Source: Thermoplasmataceae archaeon (lineage in GTDB: Archaea > Thermoplasmatota > Thermoplasmata > Thermoplasmatales > Thermoplasmataceae). From it: a stretch of DNA of 64,000 bases. Positions 1 to 7,614 of the stretch are shown in pieces (the stretch's first letter is position 1; each line of letters starts with the position of its first letter). Below the pieces are notes generated by a model that saw only the letters and a program-made list of their open reading frames with translations, was not told where the DNA came from and did no database searches. Location of the stretch: the NCBI GenBank assembly GCA_038729425.1, contig JAVYSB010000004.1, positions 1 through 64,000 of the forward strand. The letters are read 5' to 3'. The position numbers and the translations under genes are program-made.

Positions 1-68
1 ATATCAACTACCTTAAACATTTCGTTGATTTTCCATAATGCATAATCAACAGGGACTTTATCGCTCAT
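1..68 (-). CDS. N-terminal fragment of an unidentified protein
   Basis: The first 22 codons of a minus-strand gene run off the left edge of the window. The readable N-terminus is MSDKVPVDYALWKINEMF followed by KVVD. The start is well supported: GGTGAGG, a near-perfect Shine-Dalgarno match to the archaeal 16S tail, lies five bases upstream of the ATG. A TATA-like stretch (ATAAT/TTTATAAT) lies a little further upstream. Too little protein is visible to name a family. It reads in the same direction as the small reading frame just upstream of it and the ATPase gene beyond. Confidence 0.6.
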   Translation of the reverse strand, partial: MSDKVPVDYALWKINEMFKVVD

Positions 69-149
69 TCGATCCTCACCATTGTTTTATTATAAACTTT
101 AATCGCTTTCCCCTGATTCAGCATATTCTTTTGATACCATAGAGTTGAC

Positions 150-281
150 TTATTTATGCGTTTGGCTTTCCTTTTCCCTGGCGTTATTTATAATCCTGTC
201 GAGGTTCTCCTTCCCGAACTCATCCCCGTCGGTTTTGGCATTGTCGAGCCATCCCTGCGTGTATACTGATGTGTCATCCAC
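150..281 (-). CDS. Possible small protein of 43 aa, or remnant of a longer gene
   Basis: A 43-codon minus-strand frame (GTG start, TAA stop) encodes a polar, acidic, coding-like peptide containing YTQGWLDNAK and ENLDRIINNA. The composition is unlike the low-complexity translations of the other five frames. The frame stays open a few codons upstream to a TTG, and a TGA precedes that. No ribosome binding site is obvious for the GTG, so this may be the C-terminal remnant of an older gene. I do not recognise a family. It lies between the ATPase gene and the partial gene at the window edge, all on the same strand. Confidence 0.4.
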   Translation of the reverse strand: MDDTSVYTQGWLDNAKTDGDEFGKENLDRIINNAREKESQTHK

Positions 282-401
282 TAAAAGGAAACTAGATACG
301 AATTGCGATTGCAATCAAGAAACAGAGTTATGGCACCACGCATGAACGAACGGTTCTCCGTAGCTACTGAATCTCCAAATCCTCTCACATATAAAGGGTA
401 A

Positions 402-2765
402 TCATATGCCGAAATGGCGGAAAACGACATTTTTCGCAAGATCAATGATCGCCATGGAGACGAACGTCACCAGGAGAACCATTAATACGTCTGCCAGTGG
501 AATTGGAGTGACGAGTATTCCCAACCATGAGATCAGGGTTATCACAACAATATCAGCTGTGGATGCTGTGAGCAGCCACCGGGACGGCCTGGAATCCCAG
601 AACCTTCTCCTGGATCTTACCATGTAAACCGTGAACTGCCCGGAAAACACAAGCATATCAAATATGAACGTATTTATCTGGCTTATGTTCAGTCCCAGTA
701 TAATACCGATTTCCAGTATAGCAAATGATTCAAGGAGTATCATAAGGGCAAGGCTCATTGATGATCCAACAAGTGATCTTACATTCCACTTCTCAGGGCG
801 TCTGGAATAAGTTACGTTATCCGTGGCAATTGCCATGGTCACGAAATCATTCGCAAAAAGTAGCAGTATCACGTCAAATGGAGTTGTTACGAAAAAACGA
901 AAAATGAAGAAAGAGGTTGTGAGGAATAACGCGACCTGTATAGTTTTTATAATCTTGTTAAGGGTATATGTGAGCATCCTCTGGAATATTTTTCTGCCGT
1001 TCTCCACTGCACTGACAATGTCTGCGAGTCCCTCATGCGTCAGCACAATACTCGCAGAAGCCTTCGCAACGTCAGTCGCAGAGGCAACGGCAATGCCCAC
1101 CTCAGCCTGCTTGAGTGCTGGAGCATCATTCACTCCGTCGCCGGTCATGCCGGAAATATAGCCTTGATCCTGCAGCTTCGTAACTATGGCGAACTTATCT
1201 TCGGGAAAGACCTCTGCAAAGGCATCGCAATCATCAATTTTCACCTTGCCAGACTTAAGATCGCCAATCTTGCAAATTCTCTCTCCGATACCCACTTCTT
1301 TTGCGATTTCTAGGGCAATTGCGGTTGAATCGCCCGTGGCCATCCTCGTTTTGATCCCGAGATCCTTGAGCTGCCCGACAAGTTCAGAAGAATCCGGTCT
1401 CGGAGGGTCATGAAGAGGTATTATACCGCAGAATTGCCATTCAGAATTTCTCCTCACTCCTACACCCAGAGTTCTGTAACCTTTAAGGGAAAGAGTTCTG
1501 ACTCTGGACATTACGTCTTCTTGGTTATCAAGATGACACACGCTGACAATTACCTGCGGAGCTCCCTTGGTCACAGTCACTCTCGAACCGTTGATCTCGA
1601 CTTCGGATTCAGTACGTTTGAGCGCAGGGTTGAATGGAGTAAATTTGATCCGGGTGACGGAATGGGTATCAATTCCGTTCGCTTTCCCATAGGCAAGTAT
1701 AGCATTATCGATGGAGTCCATGCTCGCCTCATCAGACGCAAGCATTGCATATCGGATAAGATCTGCTTGATCGCATCCCAAGGCGATGGGGGCTACCACG
1801 GAAATCCTATTCTGTGTCAGCGTCCCTGTCTTGTCAAAGCATATGTATTCCATTGAGGCGGCATCTTCTATTGCACTTAGCTTGGTCACAAGGGCGCCAT
1901 TTTTCGAAAGATCAATTGCGCCGTACGCTGTAGCAATCGTAAACGTGGCTGGAAGGGCAACTGGAATCGAGGCTATTAAGACAACCAGTGAAAAAGGCAG
2001 AGCATCCAGTATGGAAACCCCATATAAAACTGCGAATCCTATGAGAGCCACGACAAGAACAGCATCTATGGCCGCAAGATATTTCACGATGGAAAGTATG
2101 AGTGATTCGAGATGGGAACCTGCCTTTGCCTGATTAACCAGTTCAGCTGTTCTTCCGAAGAAGGTCGTGCTTCCGGTAGCAACAACAACACCAGTTACCT
2201 CACCACCCCTGGTAACGGAGCCAGAATATATCCTGCCATCAGTTGACCTTCGTACGGGTTCGGATTCTCCGGTGAGTGCAGACTGGTCCGAGAGAACCTC
2301 TCCAGAGATTACCTTGATGTCGGCAGGGACGATGTCACCCATCCGAACATGGACAATATCTCCTGGAACGAGTTCAGCCGATGGAATAAGTTTCCAAGTT
2401 CCATCCCTGAGTGTCCTAGCTGAAACATTAACCCTTTCAGTGAGCATTTTGACCGCATCATCAGCTTTTGATTCCTGAAAATAGCTTATTATACTGTTGA
2501 AGAGTAGCAATGCGACAATGATGTATGTGTCAAGTTGTTTCCCGATTAAATAGGTGAACACAGCGGTAATCTCCAGCATCCAAGGAACAGGAGCCCAGAA
2601 TTTCCTGAGCAGTTTTACGACACCGCTTTCTCCCTTTTCCTCTATTACATTGCGTCCATATTTCTCCTGCCTTTGGGTAACTTCCCCAGTATTCAGTCCA
2701 TTTTCGGATGAATTCAATATTCTGAGGCTTTCTGCAGATGAAACTTCATCAAACTTATCTGGCAA
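402..2765 (-). CDS. Plasma-membrane proton-efflux P-type ATPase (P3A)
   Basis: This 787-aa protein is a P-type ATPase that uses ATP to export protons across the cell membrane. The phosphorylated aspartate is Asp311 in DKTGTLT. The dephosphorylation loop TGES is at 165-168, the membrane motif PVALP at 268-272, and the hinge motif GDGVNDAP lies in the C-terminal half of the cytoplasmic region. The sixth membrane helix carries an Asn-Asp pair (FANDFVTMAI), matching the proton-binding Asp of plant and fungal P3A pumps. The protein lacks heavy-metal-binding N-terminal domains and the long regulatory C-terminal tail of plant pumps. The start is a TTG preceded by AGGGGG. In an acidophile it would help keep the cytoplasm near neutral. 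Family assignment is firm; H+ specificity is inferred from the motifs. Confidence 0.95.
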   Translation of the reverse strand: MPDKFDEVSSAESLRILNSSENGLNTGEVTQRQEKYGRNVIEEKGESGVVKLLRKFWAPVPWMLEITAVFTYLIGKQLDTYIIVALLLFNSIISYFQESKADDAVKMLTERVNVSARTLRDGTWKLIPSAELVPGDIVHVRMGDIVPADIKVISGEVLSDQSALTGESEPVRRSTDGRIYSGSVTRGGEVTGVVVATGSTTFFGRTAELVNQAKAGSHLESLILSIVKYLAAIDAVLVVALIGFAVLYGVSILDALPFSLVVLIASIPVALPATFTIATAYGAIDLSKNGALVTKLSAIEDAASMEYICFDKTGTLTQNRISVVAPIALGCDQADLIRYAMLASDEASMDSIDNAILAYGKANGIDTHSVTRIKFTPFNPALKRTESEVEINGSRVTVTKGAPQVIVSVCHLDNQEDVMSRVRTLSLKGYRTLGVGVRRNSEWQFCGIIPLHDPPRPDSSELVGQLKDLGIKTRMATGDSTAIALEIAKEVGIGERICKIGDLKSGKVKIDDCDAFAEVFPEDKFAIVTKLQDQGYISGMTGDGVNDAPALKQAEVGIAVASATDVAKASASIVLTHEGLADIVSAVENGRKIFQRMLTYTLNKIIKTIQVALFLTTSFFIFRFFVTTPFDVILLLFANDFVTMAIATDNVTYSRRPEKWNVRSLVGSSMSLALMILLESFAILEIGIILGLNISQINTFIFDMLVFSGQFTVYMVRSRRRFWDSRPSRWLLTASTADIVVITLISWLGILVTPIPLADVLMVLLVTFVSMAIIDLAKNVVFRHFGI

Positions 2766-2802
2766 AGAAGCTGCCCCCTATTTCTGTTTTGTACTCCTCG
2801 CA

Positions 2803-2943
2803 ATGTGTTCCTGTGGAAATAAAACATTTCAAAAATTCCGAACATTCCCATTTGTGTGCGATCAATATTGCTGGCACTGTGCCTTGAATGAATTCATAAG
2901 TATTAAAGATGTTCTCTGCGATATCTGCGGGAACGCTGAATGA
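2803..2943 (+). CDS. Small Cys-rich, probable zinc-binding protein (46 aa)
   Basis: A 46-codon frame starts at ATG 2803 and ends at TGA 2941-2943. The product has Cys pairs in the order MCSCGN, then CDQYCWHC, then CDICGN near the C-terminus. This spacing suits one or two zinc-binding knuckles. It is divergent from the proton ATPase, whose start lies 38 bases away. The frame is open further upstream, but that stretch is antisense to the ATPase and unlikely to be translated. I do not recognise a named family. The density and pairing of cysteines is the main evidence that it is real. It could also be a degraded end of a larger zinc-ribbon protein. Confidence 0.5.
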   Translation: MCSCGNKTFQKFRTFPFVCDQYCWHCALNEFISIKDVLCDICGNAE

Positions 2944-2953
2944 CTAACAAAAC

Positions 2954-3067
2954 ATGTTGTCAAAATTGAAGTTCGGCAATGACATTATTCTAAAGCCAGA
3001 GCTAAACGAGTTGCCTCCGCATTATCAGTTTCTAATTCCGGAATTAGGTCTTGCTGCCAGAAAATGA
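2954..3067 (+). CDS. Possible 37-aa peptide after the Cys-rich protein
   Basis: An ATG ten bases after the stop of the Cys-rich gene opens a 37-codon frame of coding-like composition (for example NDIILKPELNELPPHYQF). It could be a second small protein in the same transcript, or the remains of a larger one. No family is recognised and no strong ribosome binding site is visible. Confidence 0.25.
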   Translation: MLSKLKFGNDIILKPELNELPPHYQFLIPELGLAARK

Positions 3068-3425
3068 TTTTTATGCACACTATGGCAGTGGCAGCATAAA
3101 TTAATTATATTTCTTCATATAGCCTTAACAGTGTTTCCAGGGTCGTTTCCGCGTTGTGTGGATGCAAATAATGGACAAATGCGGCATGCAGGATCACGTC
3201 ATAATATGCCTTTGCTCAATGTCAGGATAATTATTCATAGTAGTTATGTTCAAGAAATATCAGTCCATTCCTGGCATCTAACGCTGAAGTCCAGGAAAGC
3301 TGGAACACGGGTCTGCTCATTGTTTCCAGGAGTAGATGATCTATTCCATCAGCTGCCTGTTACGTTTATTGGAGGTCTCGGGAAAATAAGTCGAACTGGA
3401 GAGATGAACGCGTGAGGAGTAAAGC
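3068..3425. other. Intergenic stretch with no convincing gene
   Basis: A plus-strand frame of 94 codons (3131-3415) is open here, but its product has no recognisable domain and a mixed composition typical of chance frames. AT-rich sequence around 3095-3125 may hold a promoter for the gene at 3426. I see nothing else. Confidence 0.4.
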
Positions 3426-3722
3426 ATGAAACCCAATAGTGAGAACTTTGAGGAAAACTTCGTATACAATGCTCTTAGGACTAAAATCGGAAAAGTTATT
3501 GAAATTTCGTACGTCATAGGTGAAGGACCAAACACGAATACTGGAAAATTCCTTCTGGAGAGCTTGGACAGAAAGCAAGCCATGGTTCGCAAAACTGCAT
3601 GGAACGAACAGGGAAAGCGCGTCCCAGTGGGTAATACCTTTTCAATTCCGCTGGACGTTATTATTTCCTTTCCCCACGGCGGCACCAGGGCTAATTTCGA
3701 GGAAGACTCGGAGAAGCAATAA
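3426..3722 (+). CDS. Conserved-looking hypothetical protein, 98 aa
   Basis: The ATG is preceded by GTGAGGAG at good spacing, which supports this start strongly. The product is a soluble 98-aa protein with a mixed charged and beta-strand-like pattern (KVIEISYVIG, GKFLLESLDR, NTFSIPLDVI). This is compatible with a small beta-barrel, but no family is recognised. There is no signal peptide and no membrane segment. It stands alone, about 330 bases upstream of the YbjQ-family gene. Confidence 0.65.
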   Translation: MKPNSENFEENFVYNALRTKIGKVIEISYVIGEGPNTNTGKFLLESLDRKQAMVRKTAWNEQGKRVPVGNTFSIPLDVIISFPHGGTRANFEEDSEKQ

Positions 3723-3972
3723 CAATTCTCTGGTTAACTGCTGTACGGAAATTGCTCTTGCACGGAATGATATGCAAGTGTACTGATATTAAGATCAGGT
3801 AGCATACGAACTAGAAACAGCCGCACGGTTTTAGAAAAATCGCGGCATGCTTAAGAAACATGGGTCGGTGGGTTTACCTCGCCCAGAATAGTAAAGATCG
3901 GTTCTCCTCTATTATATCGGTTAAGATGCCTGGCAACCTAAATCCGCCGTCATGGAAACATCGTACGGAAAG

Positions 3973-3982
3973 TTTTATAAAT
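3973..3982 (+). promoter_or_regulatory. TATA box for the YbjQ-family gene
   Basis: The sequence TTTTATAAAT lies about 68 bases before the ATG at 4050. A transcript starting some 25 bases downstream would have a roughly 40-base leader that carries the GAGGAG ribosome binding site. The rest of the 3723-4049 interval shows no convincing gene. A weak inverted repeat (CTTGCA/TGCAAG) lies near 3758-3779. Confidence 0.5.
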
Positions 3983-4049
3983 GGAGTGAAGTTAGGGTGT
4001 TATATCCCTAATAGAACAGGTAGAACTGTAATGAGGAGGAGTGTTTGAA

Positions 4050-4415
4050 ATGGTGAACGAAAAAATAATCCTTGTAACAACTAATTATGTACCCGGTATG
4101 AAAATAACGAAGCTTATAGGAACGATTTTTGGAATTACAGTGAGGAGCCGCGGACTTGGCGGAAACATAATGGCTGGATTGAGGTCCCTTGCTGGTGGCG
4201 AAATAAAGGAATATACGAAGATGCTTGGCGATGCTAGAAACATGGCCATGGAACGCCTAAGGGAAACAGCGGAACAGGTTGGCGCCAATGCAGTCGTGGA
4301 GGTCAGATTCGACACATCCGAGGTCGGAAATGTAATGAATGAAATAGTCGCATACGGAACTGCAGTGGTTGTTGAGGATGTCTCCGGCACAATGGAGAGA
4401 GTGTCCCTATCATAA
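4050..4415 (+). CDS. YbjQ/UPF0145 family protein
   Basis: A 121-aa soluble protein of the YbjQ (UPF0145, 'putative heavy-metal-binding') family. Recognisable features are the N-terminal TTNYVPGMKI strand-turn, the central GGEIKEYTKML helix, and the C-terminal GANAVVEVRFD strand. The family forms small oligomeric barrels, and its biochemical role is not settled. I place the start at ATG 4050, nine bases after GAGGAG. The in-frame GTG at 4041 would sit on top of that site. The gene lies 12 bases upstream of a membrane protein gene and is probably co-transcribed with it. Confidence 0.88.
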   Translation: MVNEKIILVTTNYVPGMKITKLIGTIFGITVRSRGLGGNIMAGLRSLAGGEIKEYTKMLGDARNMAMERLRETAEQVGANAVVEVRFDTSEVGNVMNEIVAYGTAVVVEDVSGTMERVSLS

Positions 4416-4427
4416 GCAAGTTCTAGA

Positions 4428-5147
4428 TTGATTCCGCAAACTGGAGGAAGATTTCTAACGCCTGAGGACAAATTATCCAGCGGAAAGAAGGCAATTACGG
4501 CATTCCTCCTCGGCATTCTTTTCATGTTTGTAGCTTTGATTGTGCAATCTGTATTTCAGGTCGCTCCACTATTCATTTTTGCCGAAATCCATGGGTCAGG
4601 AATAACCGCATCCGCAAAGGCCTATTCAATACTGGAGAGGAACAATTTTATCATTTTTTCTATTTATCTTGGAGCAATTGCGGGAATTTTACAGGAAACT
4701 GCGAAATATGTTGCAGTAGACACGAGAAATAAATTCCTCACCATTTTCATTGGCCTTGGCTTTGCAGCCGTGGATATCATTGATCTCCTGTTATTAAATA
4801 TCATAGCCGGGGCAGCTTACGCAGGTCTACTTATGATTCTTTCGGTTCTGAATATTATATTTTCCATCCTCTTTCACACTGGTACTGCGGCATTTCTGAA
4901 ATCTGGCCTTATATCAGGATCAGGCAGGGTTTATCTCGCAGTATGTATCATTCTGCACTCCGCAGTTGACGGGGGCCTGGTAGGCGCCGACTACCTGGTT
5001 TTTTTCCATCCAGGCAGTTCGCTGGCCATAAAAATCATATACTGGGCACTTACACTGCTAACGGGCGTAATAATTTTCACTGTTGGAGTAATCAAGCTGA
5101 AAAGATCAATGGAAGAAAGGCAGCCCAGTGAAGCCATAGTTTTCTAA
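4428..5147 (+). CDS. Multispanning membrane protein, YhfC-like, with altered active-site motifs
   Basis: A 239-aa protein with about seven hydrophobic helices. The pattern resembles the YhfC family of putative intramembrane metalloproteases: QETAKY where the family has an EExxR-type motif, GFAAVD where it has an HxxxE-type motif, then FHTGTAAF and ILHSAVDG where it has conserved histidines. The second motif appears to have lost its histidine, so catalysis may be impaired. The start codon is TTG, 12 bases after the YbjQ-family gene, and GGAGGAAG lies just inside the frame, so the true start is uncertain. It is convergent with the Asp-box gene. Confidence 0.6.
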   Translation: MIPQTGGRFLTPEDKLSSGKKAITAFLLGILFMFVALIVQSVFQVAPLFIFAEIHGSGITASAKAYSILERNNFIIFSIYLGAIAGILQETAKYVAVDTRNKFLTIFIGLGFAAVDIIDLLLLNIIAGAAYAGLLMILSVLNIIFSILFHTGTAAFLKSGLISGSGRVYLAVCIILHSAVDGGLVGADYLVFFHPGSSLAIKIIYWALTLLTGVIIFTVGVIKLKRSMEERQPSEAIVF

Positions 5148-5175
5148 GGGCCCCGAACTGTTCCCCCATATGGCT

Positions 5176-6267
5176 TCATGAAACCAGTGCTGTAATTCCC
5201 TGAATTCTTCCCAGTCCGCTTGCAACCTGTCTCCAGCTATTTCCCAGATCAGTGGAGCAGTAAACTTCGCCTGTCGTGGTTCCAAAGTAGACACCGGGAA
5301 CTCGAAGTGAATCATGACTGAAAGAATCCCTCAAAACAGCGGTATGAACGTTTCCAGGCAGGCCCTGTGTCTCTTTCTTCCATTGTTTCCCTGAATCAGG
5401 GGTTGTATATACGGAAAGCTGGCCCTGTATGCACGAATTATGCTCGTCACATATTCCCTGGCCCGATGGTATCACGAACACATTCTCATGTACGGCATCA
5501 ATAGGGAACCCATGTCGCATGTCATTACCAGGGCTTATGTCAGTCCAGGTATTCCCGAAATCATTGGACACATAAACGCCGCAATGGTTCTGCTGGTAAA
5601 TCGTCGCATGGTTATTAGGTGAAATTACGATCTTGTGGGAGCAAGAATGAACGCTTTCGAGGTGTTCTTTCATCTTGACTTTCCGTTCCTCATTTGGGAT
5701 GCCAGGCGCCAAATCAGCATTACTCACGGGGCAACTGTCCTTAAGACCTTCCTTCAGGATCGACCATGTATTCCCGGCATCATCACTCCTGTAAATACCC
5801 TTGCCCGACGCAATAATGAAAATCCTTTTACTTTTTTCCGGGTCTGATATTATAGTGTGGATAGTCAGACCAGTAGTGCCGAATCCCCAGTCTACGCCCC
5901 ACTCTTTTCTTCCTGGAGCTTCATGTAGCCCAACGACTTCTGTCCAGTTTCTTCCGGCGTTATCTGACCTGAAAAGGTGCCCGTATTGTGTTCCAGCGTA
6001 AACAACACCTTTTTCATGTACGTCCTCTGCAAGTGACCAAACTTTCCTGACATTGAGCCCCCTGCTCGACGGTTTCCATGTTTTTCCAGAATCCTCGGAC
6101 GTAAAAACGCCCTCGGAAAGGGTGGCAGCGTACATCCGGCCACTGCTATCAGTGATTACCTTATTTACGTCTTCATCGGCAAGGAATCTATCGCCGTTAT
6201 ACCATTGATCTCGGTCTTCATCCGACTGCAAAACAACTCCACCTTTCTGGGTCGAGACAACCACCAT
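5176..6267 (-). CDS. Six-Asp-box beta-propeller protein (BNR/sialidase-like repeat)
   Basis: About 363 aa with six copies of the Asp-box S/T-x-D-x-G-x-x-W: SEDSGKTW, SDNAGRNW, SDDAGNTW, SNDFGNTW, TPDSGKQW and STDLGNSW. These sit at the blade turns of beta-propellers such as sialidases, photosystem II assembly factor Ycf48 and VPS10 domains. The repeats span the whole protein, which fits a complete propeller. I see no catalytic sialidase arginine triad, no signal peptide and no membrane anchor, so a cytoplasmic binding or scaffold role is more likely. ATG 6267 is chosen because GGAAGGA lies six bases upstream; an in-frame GTG at 6285 is the alternative. Confidence 0.82.
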   Translation of the reverse strand: MVVVSTQKGGVVLQSDEDRDQWYNGDRFLADEDVNKVITDSSGRMYAATLSEGVFTSEDSGKTWKPSSRGLNVRKVWSLAEDVHEKGVVYAGTQYGHLFRSDNAGRNWTEVVGLHEAPGRKEWGVDWGFGTTGLTIHTIISDPEKSKRIFIIASGKGIYRSDDAGNTWSILKEGLKDSCPVSNADLAPGIPNEERKVKMKEHLESVHSCSHKIVISPNNHATIYQQNHCGVYVSNDFGNTWTDISPGNDMRHGFPIDAVHENVFVIPSGQGICDEHNSCIQGQLSVYTTPDSGKQWKKETQGLPGNVHTAVLRDSFSHDSLRVPGVYFGTTTGEVYCSTDLGNSWRQVASGLGRIQGITALVS

Positions 6268-6468
6268 AACATCCTTCCGCGACACAATAGTGAATAGCTA
6301 TACTTAGTTAATAATCTTTATTATATGTGGTCTAAATAGAATCTGGGATAGGGTTTCAGGATTGAAATCATTCAGTTGAAGTAGCGATTCAGGTTTGACC
6401 GCTAAGACACGGTTAACCCTACTGATCTGAGAATGGCTTCACGAATTTCAGGGCATAGATAATTAAAT

Positions 6469-7461
6469 ATGATATTAATGGACGAAAGAGATCTACATAT
6501 GTGGGATTCCGAGGTCTTGCGAAACTGTATTATTGTCAGGGTAAGAGGGATCTTGCCAAAGATAGCTGGACTTCACGGTAGAGAGATCAAGCTTGACAAT
6601 ACCTTTTTTCTGATCGGGATCGAAGGGGAGCGGGTTTACATTTATCGAAACCTTGGCGAGAAGATCTCACCCTTAGAGAGAAACAATATTGAAGGTTATA
6701 GTGGGAGTGGTTCAAGCATATTTGTTATGGGGGACACCGTGCTGAGACTTTCTGTGCTTGAGACATTTTGGAAAATTCTGAATAAAATAAACGGTTTGCC
6801 AGGATTCAGAATGAACCCATGCATTCTTTCTCATTCCACCGATTTGTACGTTCAGATTGACTACGATGAGCAATCCCTCGGGAAAAATTTTAAAGTTGCG
6901 ATGGAAATCTTGAATTCCCTGATTGAAAAAAATGAGATAATATACATGGGACCACAGCCTGCCGCTTATCCATACCTGATCAAGCTCTACAGGGATTTTG
7001 GTTGCCCCATGGATGACCTCACGCTCGTTAAGACAGAGTGGAATATGACGCCGCAGGAAATAGACCTAGAAAATAAGGGGATCTTCAGGAACAACGGGAT
7101 ACTTGTTCCAAAGTTCTTTACAAATGCTGTCAGCGATACCATACTGTTCAAGCTTTATTCCAAGGAAGTTATGGGCGAAGCATTATACAGGCCAGTCAAT
7201 GATGACAACCTTATAGAAATGGATCTGGAATCGAAGTTTTTCTCAGATGTGTACAGGGAAGTTATCATGGCCTATTATGGTACCCTTTTTTACTGGGCGG
7301 AGGTAAAAGGTCAGGTGATGACCTCGAATTTCATTATAGATACTTCACTGATCAACAAGTTTCTTATCGGGCTGAGAAACCACTGGAATATAGCTACTAG
7401 AAAAAATCACAGCAATGCGGTTGTGAGAGTATCAAAGGTCAATGATCAAGGGCTTGACTGA
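6469..7461 (+). CDS. Hypothetical protein, 330 aa
   Basis: A soluble 330-aa protein without signal peptide or membrane helices. I recognise no domain. The N-terminal third is beta-rich (CIIVRVRGIL, FFLIGIEGER, VYIYRNLGEK). The middle and C-terminal parts are mixed alpha/beta and contain several Tyr-rich stretches. It is a single-gene unit between the divergent Asp-box gene and the thermopsin gene. ATG 6469 and ATG 6478 are both possible starts. The region just upstream is AT-rich (AGATAATTAAAT). Confidence 0.7.
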   Translation: MILMDERDLHMWDSEVLRNCIIVRVRGILPKIAGLHGREIKLDNTFFLIGIEGERVYIYRNLGEKISPLERNNIEGYSGSGSSIFVMGDTVLRLSVLETFWKILNKINGLPGFRMNPCILSHSTDLYVQIDYDEQSLGKNFKVAMEILNSLIEKNEIIYMGPQPAAYPYLIKLYRDFGCPMDDLTLVKTEWNMTPQEIDLENKGIFRNNGILVPKFFTNAVSDTILFKLYSKEVMGEALYRPVNDDNLIEMDLESKFFSDVYREVIMAYYGTLFYWAEVKGQVMTSNFIIDTSLINKFLIGLRNHWNIATRKNHSNAVVRVSKVNDQGLD

Positions 7462-7614
7462 AAAAAGCTGAAATTTCATATTGTGACATTGTCCTGCCAA
7501 AATTTCTCTTTGCTGAACAGTCTCGGTTGTTGCAGATTATAATTTAGGGAATTTAAAAATAGTGCGAAATTTTTTCTAGCAAATAACACAAAGTATTTTC
7601 TATAACTAATTATA

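Noticed and set aside
406-2478. Several plus-strand open frames of 70-150 codons opposite the proton ATPase
   Set aside because: They are antisense to a gene with a full set of family motifs and have no recognisable products or ribosome binding sites.
3131-3415. 94-codon plus-strand frame
   Set aside because: Composition looks random and no start signal is visible.
3758-3779. Inverted repeat CTTGCA/TGCAAG after the 98-aa gene
   Set aside because: Six-base arms around a ten-base spacer with no T-run are too weak to call a terminator.
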